A stretch of 64,000 nt of DNA, from contig CALUMX010000007.1 in assembly GCA_944321875.1 (NCBI GenBank), positions 1-64,000 of the forward strand, read 5' to 3'. Position numbers and translations under genes: made by a program. This document shows, piece after piece, positions 26,811 to 37,600 of the stretch. The notes under the pieces are model-generated. The model ran no database searches and was not told where the DNA came from. It saw only the letters and a list, made by a program, of their open reading frames with translations. This stretch comes from an uncultured Muribaculaceae bacterium. Its GTDB lineage: Bacteria; Bacteroidota; Bacteroidia; Bacteroidales; Muribaculaceae. Position 1 is the stretch's first letter. Every line of letters begins with the position of its first letter.

Positions 26811-27821
26811 ATGACATCTACTACCCTCGCGACGTCTGATCGCTCTAAATTGATTGACACCTTAAAATCCTGGTTCTTCGTATTATTCGGAACCGCCGTA
26901 ATGGCCTCCGGATTCGTATTTTTCATCAACCCTTACAATATCGTCCCCGGTGGTGTATACGGCGCGAGTATCGTAATGCATAACATTTTCCCATCCATTC
27001 AGGTCGGTACGTTCGGCTATTTCTTTGACGTGCCCTTGCTTATCCTGTCAGTCGTACTGTTAGGCTCCAAGTTAGGAATGCGCACGATTGTCTCTGCTCT
27101 GTTTCTTCCGTTGGTGATGAACGCCATGTCATGGCTCGCCTACCCTACGCAAGAAGCCCTCGAGCAACTCGACCCGACCCAACTCTGCGGCGGCATCATC
27201 AACCTCAGCGACCACCTGTTTCTGACCACCATCATCGGTTCTACGATTATCGGTATCGGTTGCGGTATCGTCGTTCGCAACAACGCCACTACCGGCGGTA
27301 GCGACATCGTCGCAATGATTCTCCAGAAATACCTGCAAATCAAGTTCTCTGTCGGAATTCTGATTGTCGACTCCGTAGTGGTAACCTTTGGTCTTATCGT
27401 AATCGGCTTCGGTATCGGCTCCAACATTGAGACACCTGAGGCAGCCGGCCCGTCCTGCCTGCTTTCATTCTACTCGCTGATTGCCATCTACGTCGCATCG
27501 CGCGTTATCGCTTTCACTATCAACGGTTCGAAGAACGACAAGCTCATGTTTGTCATCAGCAACGGAAGCCTCGACCGTTTGAAAGACTATATTATCAACG
27601 ACCTCGACCGCTCCGGTACATATATCAAGAGTAAGGGTCTGTACACTCAAGAAGACAAGGAAATGATTATGCTCGTGGTCAGCTACCGCCAGACAAACCT
27701 GCTGAAAGCAAAAATCAAGGAGGTTGACCCACGTGCCTTTGTCATCGTTACCGATGCCTACGACGCTTACGGAGAAGGCTGGAAACCGCTTCCTCTTGCC
27801 AACGAGCTTGAGCCGGAATAG
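26811..27821 (+). CDS. YitT/DUF2179-family membrane protein
   Basis: 336 residues. About five to six helices occupy residues 18-250 (GTAVMASGFVFFINPYNIVPGGVYGA, GIGCGIVVRNNATTGGSDIVAMIL). A soluble C-terminal DUF2179 domain follows (about 255-330; KLMFVISNGSL, DRSGTYIKSKGLYTQEDKEMIMLVV, PRAFVIVTDAYDAYGEGW). The family is widespread and of unknown transport function; the NATTGGSD motif is characteristic. The ATG at 26811 is used because an in-frame TTG at 26712 lies within the consensus promoter. metH follows 41 nt downstream on the same strand without a terminator. Confidence 0.9.
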   Translation: MTSTTLATSDRSKLIDTLKSWFFVLFGTAVMASGFVFFINPYNIVPGGVYGASIVMHNIFPSIQVGTFGYFFDVPLLILSVVLLGSKLGMRTIVSALFLPLVMNAMSWLAYPTQEALEQLDPTQLCGGIINLSDHLFLTTIIGSTIIGIGCGIVVRNNATTGGSDIVAMILQKYLQIKFSVGILIVDSVVVTFGLIVIGFGIGSNIETPEAAGPSCLLSFYSLIAIYVASRVIAFTINGSKNDKLMFVISNGSLDRLKDYIINDLDRSGTYIKSKGLYTQEDKEMIMLVVSYRQTNLLKAKIKEVDPRAFVIVTDAYDAYGEGWKPLPLANELEPE

Positions 27822-27862
27822 TAAGCGGCACGAGATTCATGTAAAAAACTATATTTTAATAA

Positions 27863-30800
27863 ATGACTGAAAACAAGGAATTGATTATTAATGCGCTTCT
27901 CCAGAGAATACTGGTTCTGGACGGAGCAATGGGTACACAAATTCAACGCTTCGGACTGGAGGAATCCGACTTCCGCGGCAATGAATTTTCTACTATCGAA
28001 CGTAATCTAAAAGGCTGCAACGATGTGTTGTGCCTGACGCGCCCCGACGTAATCAAGCAAATTCATGCCGATTACCTCAACGCCGGCGCCGACATAATAG
28101 AAACCAATTCATTCAACGCCAATGCCGTATCGCTCGCCGACTACGGCATTGAGCCGTTTGTGGACTCCATCAATATGGCGGCCGCTCGCATCGCCCGTGA
28201 AGCGGCCGACGAGTGTCACGCACGCACGGGACGATGCTGCTGGGTAGCCGGCAGCATCGGTCCGACAGGAAAGACGCTGTCGATGTCGGCCAGCGTGGAA
28301 AATCCCGCGGCACGGGAACTGGATTTCGATACCCTCAAAGAGGCTTACCGGCAACAAATCGAGGCATTGCTGCGTGGTGGTGTCGACCTGTTGCTTGTAG
28401 AGACCTGCTTCGACACCCTCAACGCCAAAGCGGCGACAATGGCGGCACGCGAGGCAATGAAAGCCGTCGGCCGTGAGGTGGATATCATTATCTCCGCCAC
28501 CCTGTCGAGCGGAGGCCGCATCCTTTCCGGACAGACACTGGAGGCATTCGTAGCAAGTCTGAGTCACGTCCGACCGCTCGCTTTCGGCCTGAACTGCGGA
28601 TTCGGCGCGGAAAGTCTGGAGCCTCACCTGCGCCAGCTTGCCTCCATCACCGACGCTTTCACAGCCATCTATCCCAATGCCGGACTGCCCAATGCGATGG
28701 GCGAATATGACGAGACCCCGGAAGTAACGGCCTCCCACATCGCACGGCTCGCAGAAGCCGGAACGGTGAACATCGTAGGCGGATGCTGCGGAACAACACC
28801 GGCCCACATCCGTGCCATTGCGGAAGCCGTCAAAGGTCTGACACCCCGAAAACCGGAGAAAGCACTAAAACAGGAAATGACACTGGCCGGGCTGGAAACG
28901 AAAGTCATCAGTGCCGACCGCAACTTCACGAATATCGGCGAACGCTGCAACGTGGCAGGCAGCCGCAAGTTCCTGCGTCTCATCAACGAAAAGAACTACG
29001 AGGAAGCCGTAGCCATCGCACGCACGCAAGTCGAGGCTGGCGCGCAGATTGTCGACATCAACATGGACGATGCCATGCTCGACGCCCGCCAGGAGATGGT
29101 ACACTTCCTCCGCCTTCTGGCCGCAGAGCCCGATGTGGCCCGCGTGCCTGTCATGATTGACTCCTCCAAATGGGAAGTGATTGAGGCCGCTTTGAAATGC
29201 CTGCAAGGCAAAAGCATCGTCAACTCCATCAGCCTGAAAGAAGGCGAAGACACGTTCCTGCGCCACGCCCGATTCGTGCGCAGCATGGGAGCCGCCGTCG
29301 TGGTCATGGCTTTCGACGAGGACGGCCAGGCCGATACCCTCGAACGGCGCTGCAACATCTGCGAGCGTGCCTACCGTCTGCTGACCAATGACGGATTCCC
29401 TGCCGAGGACATCATTTTCGACCCCAACGTGCTGGCGGTAGCCACCGGCATCGAGAGCCACAACCGCTATGCCCTTGACTTTATTGAAACCGTAGGATGG
29501 ATAAAGGCCCACCTGCCGGGAGCCAAAGTGAGCGGAGGCATCAGCAACCTGTCGTTCTCCTTCCGCGGCAACAACTATATCCGCGAGGCGATGCATTCCG
29601 TATTTCTCTACCATGCCATCGCCCGAGGCCTCGACATGGCTATCGTCAATGCGGCGGCCATGATTCCCTACGAGGATATTCCGGAATCGGTACGCACCGT
29701 CATCGAGGATGCCTTGCTTTGCCGGCGTCCTGACGCTACCGAAAGACTGATTGAACTGGCCGAACAACTGAAAAACGAGAAAACCGGCACAGCCGCTCCG
29801 ACGGCGGAACCCGACAACAGCCAGTTGCCGACCGACGAGCAGATTAGCCGGCTGCTGATGCGCGGACGCTCCGACGGAATGGAGGCGCTGCTCACCCGGG
29901 CACTCCAGGAGAAAGGCTCGGCCATCGCCGTCATCGAAGGACCGCTGATGGAAGGCATGAACCGCGTGGGGCATCTGTTCGGCGAGGGCAAGATGTTCCT
30001 GCCGCAAGTTGTGAAATGCGCACGGACAATGAAAGAGGCCGTCGAAACACTGCGTCCCCACATCGAGGCGGAGCAATCGGCCGGAGGAAACGCCAAAGCA
30101 GGAAAAATCGTACTGGCAACGGTCAAAGGCGATGTCCACGACATCGGCAAGAACATTGTGGCCGTCGTGATGCGCTGCAACGGCTATGAGGTCATCGACA
30201 TGGGTGTAATGGTTCCGGCCGAAGACATCATCGCGCGTGCCATTGCCGAAAAGGCTGACTTCATCGGATTGAGCGGACTGATTACACCCTCGCTGGAGGA
30301 AATGTGCCGCGTAGCCCGGCTGATGCAGGAGCGCGGCCTGCGAATTCCGCTGCTCATTGGAGGCGCGACGGCCTCTGCCCTGCACACGGCTGTCAAAATA
30401 GCCCCCTGCTACGAGGGTATTACGGCCTTTACCCACGATGCGGCCGTACTGCCTTCTGTCATGCAGCAGATAGCCGCCAACCCGAAAGAAGCCCAAACAA
30501 GAATACAGGAAGAGCAATCCCGTATCCGCACGGCTTATGAAACCGACCGCACGCCGCTTCTACCGCTCAGCGAGGCCCGTGCACGCCGCCGTAAGGACGA
30601 CGGTTACCGCTCGCCCGCACCGGCACAGCAGGGTATCAACGATGTGGAAATCACAGTAGCGGAGGCCATCCCCTATATCAACTGGCGGGCTTTCTTCCCG
30701 GTATGGAAGATGGAGGCCTCTTATGCTGAACTTGCCGAACTGGGCGGATGCGACCATTGCAAGGCGCAGTGGATTGCGATGCAACCCGCCGAAAAGCGGA

Positions 30801-31516
30801 CAAAAGCCGTAGAAGCCATGCAGTTGCTGAAGGATGCCCGCACGGCTCTCTTCCGACTGGTCAGAGAAGCCAACCGCAGCATCCGCGCCCGCGCCGCTGT
30901 CCTGCCAGCCCACTCCACGGAGGATGACTGCATCGTGTTTGACGAAGCGACACTGCCGGTATTGCGCCGTCAAACGGCCGACGCTGAACCTGTGGCGTTG
31001 ACCGATTTCGTCGCACCCGACAACGACTATGTGGGCGTGTTTGCCGTCACAGTCGGCAAGGAAATCGCCGAAATCATCGAGCATTACCGTACGACCGACG
31101 ACTACAAGGCCCTGCTCTACCAATCGCTCTCCGACCGTCTGGCGGAGGCGGCTGCCGAACTGCTTCACGCGCGTGTGCGGCATACCGTATGGGGATATGC
31201 GCCCGACGAAAAAGAAGAACCCGTTCCCGCCCTCCGCGGAGAATACCGGGGCATACGTCCGGCGGCCGGTTACCCGTCGTTGCCCGACCAGTCGTCGATT
31301 TTCACTATCGACCGACTGCTCCACTTGTCAGAGATAGGCATCTCGCTGACTGAGAACGGAGCGATGAAGCCTAATGCCTCGGTGGCAGGTTTGATGATTG
31401 CCCACCCAGAGGCTCGCTATTTCACCATCGGCCGCATCGGCGACGACCAGCGCAACGACTACGCGCAACGAAGAGGTATCACCACTGAAGAATTAAGAAA
31501 ATGGCTGCCGAAATAA
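27863..31516 (+). CDS. metH: Cobalamin-dependent methionine synthase
   Basis: 1217 residues with all four modules. The homocysteine-binding domain (1-330) carries zinc cysteines Cys245 ([10 protein letters not shown]), Cys308 and Cys309 (GGCCGTTP). The methyltetrahydrofolate domain (about 345-610) has [15 protein letters not shown]. The B12 domain (about 640-890) binds the corrinoid through His759 in the DxHxxG motif (GDVHDIGKN). The AdoMet reactivation domain (about 900-1217) has [13 protein letters not shown] and [15 protein letters not shown]. It remethylates homocysteine to methionine. I saw no recognisable B12 riboswitch in the 41-nt gap upstream. The stop overlaps the next gene by 16 nt. 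Confidence 0.97.
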   Translation: MTENKELIINALLQRILVLDGAMGTQIQRFGLEESDFRGNEFSTIERNLKGCNDVLCLTRPDVIKQIHADYLNAGADIIETNSFNANAVSLADYGIEPFVDSINMAAARIAREAADECHARTGRCCWVAGSIGPTGKTLSMSASVENPAARELDFDTLKEAYRQQIEALLRGGVDLLLVETCFDTLNAKAATMAAREAMKAVGREVDIIISATLSSGGRILSGQTLEAFVASLSHVRPLAFGLNCGFGAESLEPHLRQLASITDAFTAIYPNAGLPNAMGEYDETPEVTASHIARLAEAGTVNIVGGCCGTTPAHIRAIAEAVKGLTPRKPEKALKQEMTLAGLETKVISADRNFTNIGERCNVAGSRKFLRLINEKNYEEAVAIARTQVEAGAQIVDINMDDAMLDARQEMVHFLRLLAAEPDVARVPVMIDSSKWEVIEAALKCLQGKSIVNSISLKEGEDTFLRHARFVRSMGAAVVVMAFDEDGQADTLERRCNICERAYRLLTNDGFPAEDIIFDPNVLAVATGIESHNRYALDFIETVGWIKAHLPGAKVSGGISNLSFSFRGNNYIREAMHSVFLYHAIARGLDMAIVNAAAMIPYEDIPESVRTVIEDALLCRRPDATERLIELAEQLKNEKTGTAAPTAEPDNSQLPTDEQISRLLMRGRSDGMEALLTRALQEKGSAIAVIEGPLMEGMNRVGHLFGEGKMFLPQVVKCARTMKEAVETLRPHIEAEQSAGGNAKAGKIVLATVKGDVHDIGKNIVAVVMRCNGYEVIDMGVMVPAEDIIARAIAEKADFIGLSGLITPSLEEMCRVARLMQERGLRIPLLIGGATASALHTAVKIAPCYEGITAFTHDAAVLPSVMQQIAANPKEAQTRIQEEQSRIRTAYETDRTPLLPLSEARARRRKDDGYRSPAPAQQGINDVEITVAEAIPYINWRAFFPVWKMEASYAELAELGGCDHCKAQWIAMQPAEKRTKAVEAMQLLKDARTALFRLVREANRSIRARAAVLPAHSTEDDCIVFDEATLPVLRRQTADAEPVALTDFVAPDNDYVGVFAVTVGKEIAEIIEHYRTTDDYKALLYQSLSDRLAEAAAELLHARVRHTVWGYAPDEKEEPVPALRGEYRGIRPAAGYPSLPDQSSIFTIDRLLHLSEIGISLTENGAMKPNASVAGLMIAHPEARYFTIGRIGDDQRNDYAQRRGITTEELRKWLPK

Positions 31517-32304
31517 TCATCGAACCGGAAGTCATCGAACTGCTCGACAGCGAGGTAGCACGCATCAACCGCGAGGATTTTATTGCCGACGACCCGGTGC
31601 AGTTTCCGCGGATGTTTGAGTCGCTGCCCGACATTGAGATTGTGGCATTGCTCTCGGCTACCATCGCCTGGGGCAACCGAAAGATGATTTGCCGCGACTG
31701 CGAGAAAATGCTGGCGCTGATGGAGCACCAGCCCTACAACTATGTGATGGACCGGGGATTCGAAGAACTCCCCCACCGTTTCAATATCCACCGCACGTTC
31801 TTTTCCGACAACTTCGCCTATTTCCTGCGAGGGCTGCATCGCATCTACAGCCGCTACGGCTCACTCAACGACTATGCCAAAGCGCAGGACATTGCGAACC
31901 ATCCGACTCCATCCTGGCGGCTGGTCGAACTGCTGTCGGGCGAGCTTGCTGAGGCCAACGGCGGACAATACGACTCCCGGTGTCTGCCATCCGACCTGCA
32001 GAAGACGGCACTGAAACGCATCAACATGGCGCTGCGGTGGCTCGTCCGCCGCGACGGCATCGTCGACATGGGCGTATGGGACTGCATTACTCCCGCTCAG
32101 CTTTTCATCCCGCTGGACGTGCACGTTGGCAACACGGCTCGGCAACTCGGACTGCTCTCCCGAAAAGCCAACGACAAAACGGCCGTACTGCAACTGACGG
32201 AACTGCTGCGCCGCCTGCGCCCTGACGACCCGGTGGCCTACGATTTCGCACTTTTCGGCATCGGCGTAGGCAACAAATACACCGGCAATGGTTTTTCTCT
32301 CTAA
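31501..32304 (+). CDS. TIGR02757-family protein (DUF2400)
   Basis: 267 residues matching the TIGR02757 family of Bacteroidota and some other bacteria: DDPVQFPRMFESLPDIEIVALLSATIAWGNRKMI near the start and FIPLDVHVGNTARQLGLL near the end, the latter resembling DNA-glycosylase-type helical domains. Function unknown. The ATG lies inside the metH 3' end (16-nt overlap, different frame), so translational coupling is likely even though no functional link to methionine synthesis is evident. Confidence 0.85.
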   Translation: MAAEIIIEPEVIELLDSEVARINREDFIADDPVQFPRMFESLPDIEIVALLSATIAWGNRKMICRDCEKMLALMEHQPYNYVMDRGFEELPHRFNIHRTFFSDNFAYFLRGLHRIYSRYGSLNDYAKAQDIANHPTPSWRLVELLSGELAEANGGQYDSRCLPSDLQKTALKRINMALRWLVRRDGIVDMGVWDCITPAQLFIPLDVHVGNTARQLGLLSRKANDKTAVLQLTELLRRLRPDDPVAYDFALFGIGVGNKYTGNGFSL

Positions 32305-32316
32305 AACTACGGAATT

Positions 32317-32712
32317 ATGAAATACGACAAACTCATAGCACTTCTTGAAAACGGCGCGACAGCCGTCAACTTCGACCTTCATATCTCTGACGAACTTTAC
32401 GTGCGTACACGCGTAGAGCGGATGTCCTCGTGCGTAAAGGCGTTTTACTTCGTTCGCAGCGGCGATATGGGCGAACAAAGCGAAGGGGTCTGCCCCTTCG
32501 ACGGTTACGACCGCTTTCTGACGGAGCTGGCCGACGTACTCCGCCGGGAATCGGAAGACGCCGTACCGACAGCGACCGTCCACCGCCTGAACATCGGCGA
32601 CAGTGAGGACACGCAATCGCTCTCCGAAGCAACCTTGACCGACGTAATGGAGACACTTTCCGCCTATGCGCCCGACCTCGCGCTCCTCGACAATTTCAAA
32701 CCATACGTTTAG
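32317..32712 (+). CDS. Conserved-looking cytoplasmic protein, unknown
   Basis: 131 residues, acidic, no signal peptide or membrane segment. It begins 12 nt after the TIGR02757 stop and ends shortly before the terminator at 32744-32772, so it is the last gene of the yitT-metH run. No motif recognised; mixed alpha/beta character (AFYFVRSGDMGEQSEGVCPF). Coding-like composition and tight spacing support a real gene. Confidence 0.7.
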   Translation: MKYDKLIALLENGATAVNFDLHISDELYVRTRVERMSSCVKAFYFVRSGDMGEQSEGVCPFDGYDRFLTELADVLRRESEDAVPTATVHRLNIGDSEDTQSLSEATLTDVMETLSAYAPDLALLDNFKPYV

Positions 32713-32743
32713 AACAGATGGTCTATTCCTCAAGTAACTACTT

Positions 32744-32772
32744 AAGCTGGATTTCCCAATCCGGCTTTTTTA
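32744..32772 (+). terminator. Terminator of the metH run
   Basis: 10-bp stem with one G-T pair (32744-32753 / 32758-32767), loop TCCC, followed by a T run. Confidence 0.85.
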
Positions 32773-32791
32773 TTGTCTTCTTTGAAAAAAA

Positions 32792-32823
32792 TTTGTCTGA
32801 GAAAATAATTTTTCCTAACTTTC
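32792..32823 (+). promoter_or_regulatory. Promoter of the TPR-AraC regulator
   Basis: TTTG (32792-32795), 20-nt spacer, TAACTTTC (32816-32823), one mismatch from TAnnTTTG. It lies 27 nt before the ATG. Confidence 0.55.
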
Positions 32824-32850
32824 GTAACCGAAAATCAACTCTGCTTTTTA

Positions 32851-34542
32851 ATGAAAAATACACTACTCTTTATATTATTCATACTATCTGTTGTCTGCTC
32901 TCCTCTTTCCGCTTCCGAAATTGAAGACTACAAGAACATGTCGCAACTTCCCATCCAGGAACTGTACCAGAAGGGTATCGAAATGGAAAACTCACAAATC
33001 GACACAGCCTTGAAATACTTCATGCTGGCAGCCAACAAATACTCGGCAGCCCTCTCAAGTGCCGATAAATTCTTCTGTGCCCAAGCCTACTTGAAAATGG
33101 GAGAACTGCATTTGGACAGCTACAACTTTCAGCAAGCATTTGAGAACGCATTGAAAGGCGTAAAAATTTGCGAGGACAACAAAATAGAAAACCTGCTACC
33201 GCAATTCTATAAAATCATCGGCAACATCTATGGCATCCAACGGGATTTCGACCTGTCTATCCGATATTACAAACAAGGTCTTGAACTGGCAAGAAAATAC
33301 AAACTTCAAGAAGTGGAATCCCGACTGTTGTCCAATCTAAGCCTGTCATACACGAACATTGAGAATCTCGAAACAGCCCGACATTACCAACATTTATTGG
33401 AATCGCATCCCTACCGCGACTCCCTGACTCTCTATTTCATCGATTTCAACAATGCATTCATCCACGCCATTGAAGGGAAATATACGAATGCCATAGCTGA
33501 ATTCAAAACGAATCTGCAAGAATCCACACAAAGGAAACTTGCCCCTCACTACATTGCATCGCTCTATGGCAATATCGCACAAATCTATCAACTCATCAAC
33601 CAACCAGACTCAGCATTGCATTATATGCTCCTATGTGAGCAATTCACCCGACAGCATCGTCTTTCCAACTTCCAGAAGGACATATTGCGCATGCTGTCTG
33701 AATTCTACAAGCAACAGAATAATTTGAAAAAAGCCAATGAATATTATACCCATTATCTTCAATTGGCTGACTCTGTCGAAAATAACCTTCAATACAAGCA
33801 ATTGAAGAATACCCAAATCATTTATGAACTTGACAAAAACAGCCAACAAATAAACCAATTGGCCCAGGAAAAGCAGGAAAAAGAACAACAAGTCGTACGG
33901 CAGCGCCGCATGATACTATTCATCGGTCTTGGTCTTATCGTTGCCATCTGCATCACGTTGATTATCTACAAGCAGAAGAAAAAGTTGCAAGCCACTTATT
34001 TGGAGTTGTATAAACGCAACAATGCAATGATTCAGTCAGAAATTCCGTTGGAAAGTTTCACCGATACTCCTGCAGATAGCCATTCCGAAGAATCGGATGA
34101 AGTTCCGGAAACGAGCCAAGTTGACGAGCCAAGCGAAAGCAACGATACCTCCCGTCTGAAAATTGATGACCAACAGCGGAAAGAACTGCTTGCTCAAATC
34201 AAGCACATCATGGAGGAAACCACCGACTACTGCGACTGTGATTTCTCCCTTGAAAAACTTGCCTCTGCCATCGGCACCAACAGCAAATATGTTTCACAAC
34301 TCATAAATGAAACCTACGGGAAGAATTTCCGCACCTTCATTAATGAGTACCGAATCAAGTTGGCTTGTCTCCGATTGGACAACACGGAAGAATACGGCAA
34401 CTATACTGTACAGGCTATCGGTGAAAGTGTCGGTTACAAGTCCCGTGGAAACTTCACAGAGATATTCAAGAAGCATACCGGCTTAACGCCAGCCATTTAC
34501 CAGAAGATTGCAAAGTCCGAAAACGGGAAAAACGCCATATAG
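32851..34542 (+). CDS. Membrane-anchored TPR protein with AraC-type DNA-binding domain
   Basis: 563 residues. The parts in order are: signal peptide (1-21), TPR-like helical repeats (about 50-340; e.g. AQAYLKMGELHLDSYNFQQAFENA, IGNIYGIQRDFDLSIRYYKQGLELA), a coiled-coil segment (about 325-353), one transmembrane helix (354-373), a polar linker rich in Ser/Glu, and a C-terminal AraC/XylS helix-turn-helix pair (about 446-563; SLEKLASAIGTNSKYVSQLINETYG and TVQAIGESVGYKSRGNFTEIFKKHTGLTPAIY). There is no kinase or receiver domain, so a periplasmic signal would reach DNA through one protein. Probable target by position: the downstream surface-protein gene. The gene looks more A/T-rich than its left neighbours. 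Confidence 0.85.
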   Translation: MKNTLLFILFILSVVCSPLSASEIEDYKNMSQLPIQELYQKGIEMENSQIDTALKYFMLAANKYSAALSSADKFFCAQAYLKMGELHLDSYNFQQAFENALKGVKICEDNKIENLLPQFYKIIGNIYGIQRDFDLSIRYYKQGLELARKYKLQEVESRLLSNLSLSYTNIENLETARHYQHLLESHPYRDSLTLYFIDFNNAFIHAIEGKYTNAIAEFKTNLQESTQRKLAPHYIASLYGNIAQIYQLINQPDSALHYMLLCEQFTRQHRLSNFQKDILRMLSEFYKQQNNLKKANEYYTHYLQLADSVENNLQYKQLKNTQIIYELDKNSQQINQLAQEKQEKEQQVVRQRRMILFIGLGLIVAICITLIIYKQKKKLQATYLELYKRNNAMIQSEIPLESFTDTPADSHSEESDEVPETSQVDEPSESNDTSRLKIDDQQRKELLAQIKHIMEETTDYCDCDFSLEKLASAIGTNSKYVSQLINETYGKNFRTFINEYRIKLACLRLDNTEEYGNYTVQAIGESVGYKSRGNFTEIFKKHTGLTPAIYQKIAKSENGKNAI

Positions 34543-34546
34543 AACC

Positions 34547-34568
34547 GTCCGATTTCTGGAAATCGGAC
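34547..34568 (+). terminator. Hairpin after the TPR-AraC gene
   Basis: Perfect 9-bp stem with loop CTGG (34547-34555 / 34560-34568) beginning 4 nt after the stop. The following tract is only moderately T-rich, so termination may be partial. Confidence 0.6.
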
Positions 34569-34576
34569 ATTGTTGA

Positions 34577-34608
34577 TTTGCTTTTTCATACGAGTAGTTA
34601 TACATTTG
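34577..34608 (+). promoter_or_regulatory. Promoter of the Big2 surface-protein gene
   Basis: TTTG (34577-34580), 20-nt spacer, TACATTTG (34601-34608), exact consensus. The leader would be about 60 nt. The region 34608-34672 would be a natural place for the adjacent AraC-type regulator to act, but no operator repeat is clear. Confidence 0.7.
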
Positions 34609-34672
34609 TTTACGAATAGAAACAAAACAGCATTTTCTAATAACAAATTATAACTCTTAATTCTTAACTGTT

Positions 34673-37600
34673 ATGAAACACAAATCACACATTCCGCGAT
34701 TGCTAAAAGGCGTTATGCTTGGAGCAATCACTTTGTCAGCCTCCTTGGCAGGTGCAAACGACTTTATGCCTCAGAAGTCGGCAGACCTTCTGCAACGCGA
34801 ACAGGAAGCCTTCCTTAATCCAAACGTGAAAACTATCCCGTTTGAAAGCAAATCTACTTTCAAAGAAGGGAAACCCCGGAAACTGGAATCCGGCATCCAA
34901 ACTCAGCCTATCACAACCAATCCGGTATTGATGCAGAAAGCGATGGCCGATGCACAAAAAGAAAGTGGCAATGCTGCTGCCGATTTGGTAGAAAAATTCC
35001 GTACTAATCTTTCTTGGGGTAGTTTCACCAATGTAAACGACAACAAATTATACTACTTCACACAGGAAAACGTACCATCCGGAATTCCTAACGGTGTCAT
35101 TGGCCAATACTACAAAGCTGCCAAATTTAAAATTTACAACGATAACTTTGAAGAATTGAAGAGCTTTGAGGTTAATTCAATAGACACAGTCATGTCTTTC
35201 ACGCTAAGTGCCGCTGTATCATCCAAGGTATTCAACAATACTGATGATTGGGAATTTATGGTTCACATGCATGGTTTTAGCAAGATAGATGGAGGTGGCC
35301 CGATTAATTGCCGCGATACATTATTTATCGTTAATGAAAATAGCGAGGTACTCCGTAAAGTAGGTTCAATCAGCACAGCTATGCTGAATAAATACGATGT
35401 TTTCAAGTATCACCTTTCGCTATACCAACCTCAATATACAGGCATCCAAGATAAAGTTGAACTGTCCATATATGACCCAAAAGCACTTGGAGCAGTCGGC
35501 ACAGAAATGCCGGAAGCCCTCTATCACTATGAGAAAGCCAACAATCTTCTCTCATACAGCAATGGTCCAAGTTTTGAAATGATGGACATTGAAGGTACTC
35601 AATATTACATCTCGACCTACTATGAGAAGCCCTTCATGGCCGATAATGATATCGAAAATCCTGTCGTAGAGAAAAACAATAATTTCATTGTTGACATCTA
35701 TGACACGAAATTCCAATTGATAAAAAGCATCAAACTGCCACTCATCGGTCAGGACAAGAATGAGTACAGTATGAGTGACCTCCGCAACGGTTTCTACGGA
35801 TATCAGATATCAAAACACATATTCAACGATGATGATAATTTTGAAATCGTCTACGGAATGAGCCGCTACTATCCGGAAATCGACGCCGAGAAAGTGGACT
35901 ATTATCTGATGAACGAAAACGGAGAAGTCCTCAAAGAGATGATTAAGGAAACGGGCGGAACCATTAAGTTGATGGATATTCCGGGTCAGAGCGATGAATA
36001 CGCAGTACTCATTGGCGGTGGAGACGCTATCACAGACATCACGATGTATAAGATGCCGGAAATGGAGACCGTTTTCAATTTCCCTGCTCGCCACAACAAC
36101 GAATTGTTATCTCTCTCCTTTGACCGTACACCAGCAGGCGACAGCTATGAATATGTATTTGGACTTGGCAGTGGAGAAATGATTGGTGATAAACTCTATG
36201 GTGTAGTTGCCAACTACAACACAAAGGGAGAAAACACTAAGCGCTTCCGCATAGAACTGAGCAATGACGTGGCTCGTTTCAGCACTGTCGTACAAGGTAA
36301 TATGCTAAATCCTTACTCCATAATTGCCGATGACCAAAGAGAGTTCGTTTATTTCGTTACAAAAGCAAGTCCGGATGGCGATTATAGCAGCATGTTCGGT
36401 ATCGCTAATGAAAATGAAACGGTATATTCCTGGGAGGATGACCTTGCTAATGACTATATGCAATCAGGAGCCGGTGTCCTTATCGATGAAAGCCGTAGCC
36501 ATTTAAAATATCTGTATGTTACAGGACAAAACACAGCAGGTAATGAAATGACTTATCGATTCTATCCTCTTCCTCTCAATCAACCGACACTGAAAGGAGA
36601 AGGAACAAAATCCAATCCTTATCTCATCACCAGTCCTGCTGAACTGGAATTGGTTCGCCAAAACCTGAAAGCATGCTATGCATTGGATTGTGATTTGGAT
36701 ATGCGCGTTGTTTTAGGTGTTGACGGAACAGGCTTCCTGCCTATTGACAACTTTGAAGGAGAATTCGATGGCCGCGGCCATACCATCAAGAATCTTGCCT
36801 TAACAACCAACAATTACTGCCTCGGTCTGTTTGGCAATATTTCAGGCGGTACAGTCAAGAATCTGCGCATCGAGAACATCACTTTCAACAATATTGAAAA
36901 TGCCACATATGGAACTGGTGCAATCGCTGCAACTCTTACCAATGCCCATATTGACAATTGCCATGCAAGCTTCAACTTGACCTCGACTGCACAAGTTCAG
37001 TCGCTCGGAGGATTGGTCGGAACTGTTTCTATCAATTCTACAATTGCCAATTCATCCTACAATGGTACAATCGATACTCCAAATTCAGAAGACATTGGTG
37101 GTATTGCAGGTGTTTTGAGAACAAACTCAATCATCTCCAATTGCTACTCAGCAGGTTCTATCTACGGTCTCCGCGCTTGTGCCGGTATCACTTCCAATAT
37201 TGCCATGACAACGACTGTTACCAACTGTTATTCAACAATGGATATCAAGTCCACATCTTGGGCAGGCGGTATTGCAAGCAACGGTAACGGTATTGTCACC
37301 AACAACTACACTACAGGTAAAGTTGAATCAGACTTCCGCGAAGGAGAACGCTGGAAAAATAAAGCCGGTGGTATCCTCTCCGATATCAACAAAGGCATGA
37401 TGGGTGAGGCAAAAGTTGAAGGCAACGTGGCTCTCAATCCGTATATCCTGATGGAAACTGACTTCTACCGTATTGCAGGAACTATCTACGACGAGGCAAC
37501 AGGTAACAACGACATTCTGAAAAACAACTACGCACTTGCAACGATGAAGATTGGCTCAAGCGAAGAAACGCTTGCTACAGTCGACGAAAGCGACGAAGTT

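Noticed and set aside
27821..27863. Cobalamin or SAM riboswitch before metH
   Set aside because: Only 41 nt separate the genes, too short for a cobalamin riboswitch, and no conserved B12-box-like sequence is seen.
28865..30517. 550-codon minus-strand frame opposite metH
   Set aside because: metH is complete with all catalytic residues; the reverse frame has artefact-like composition.
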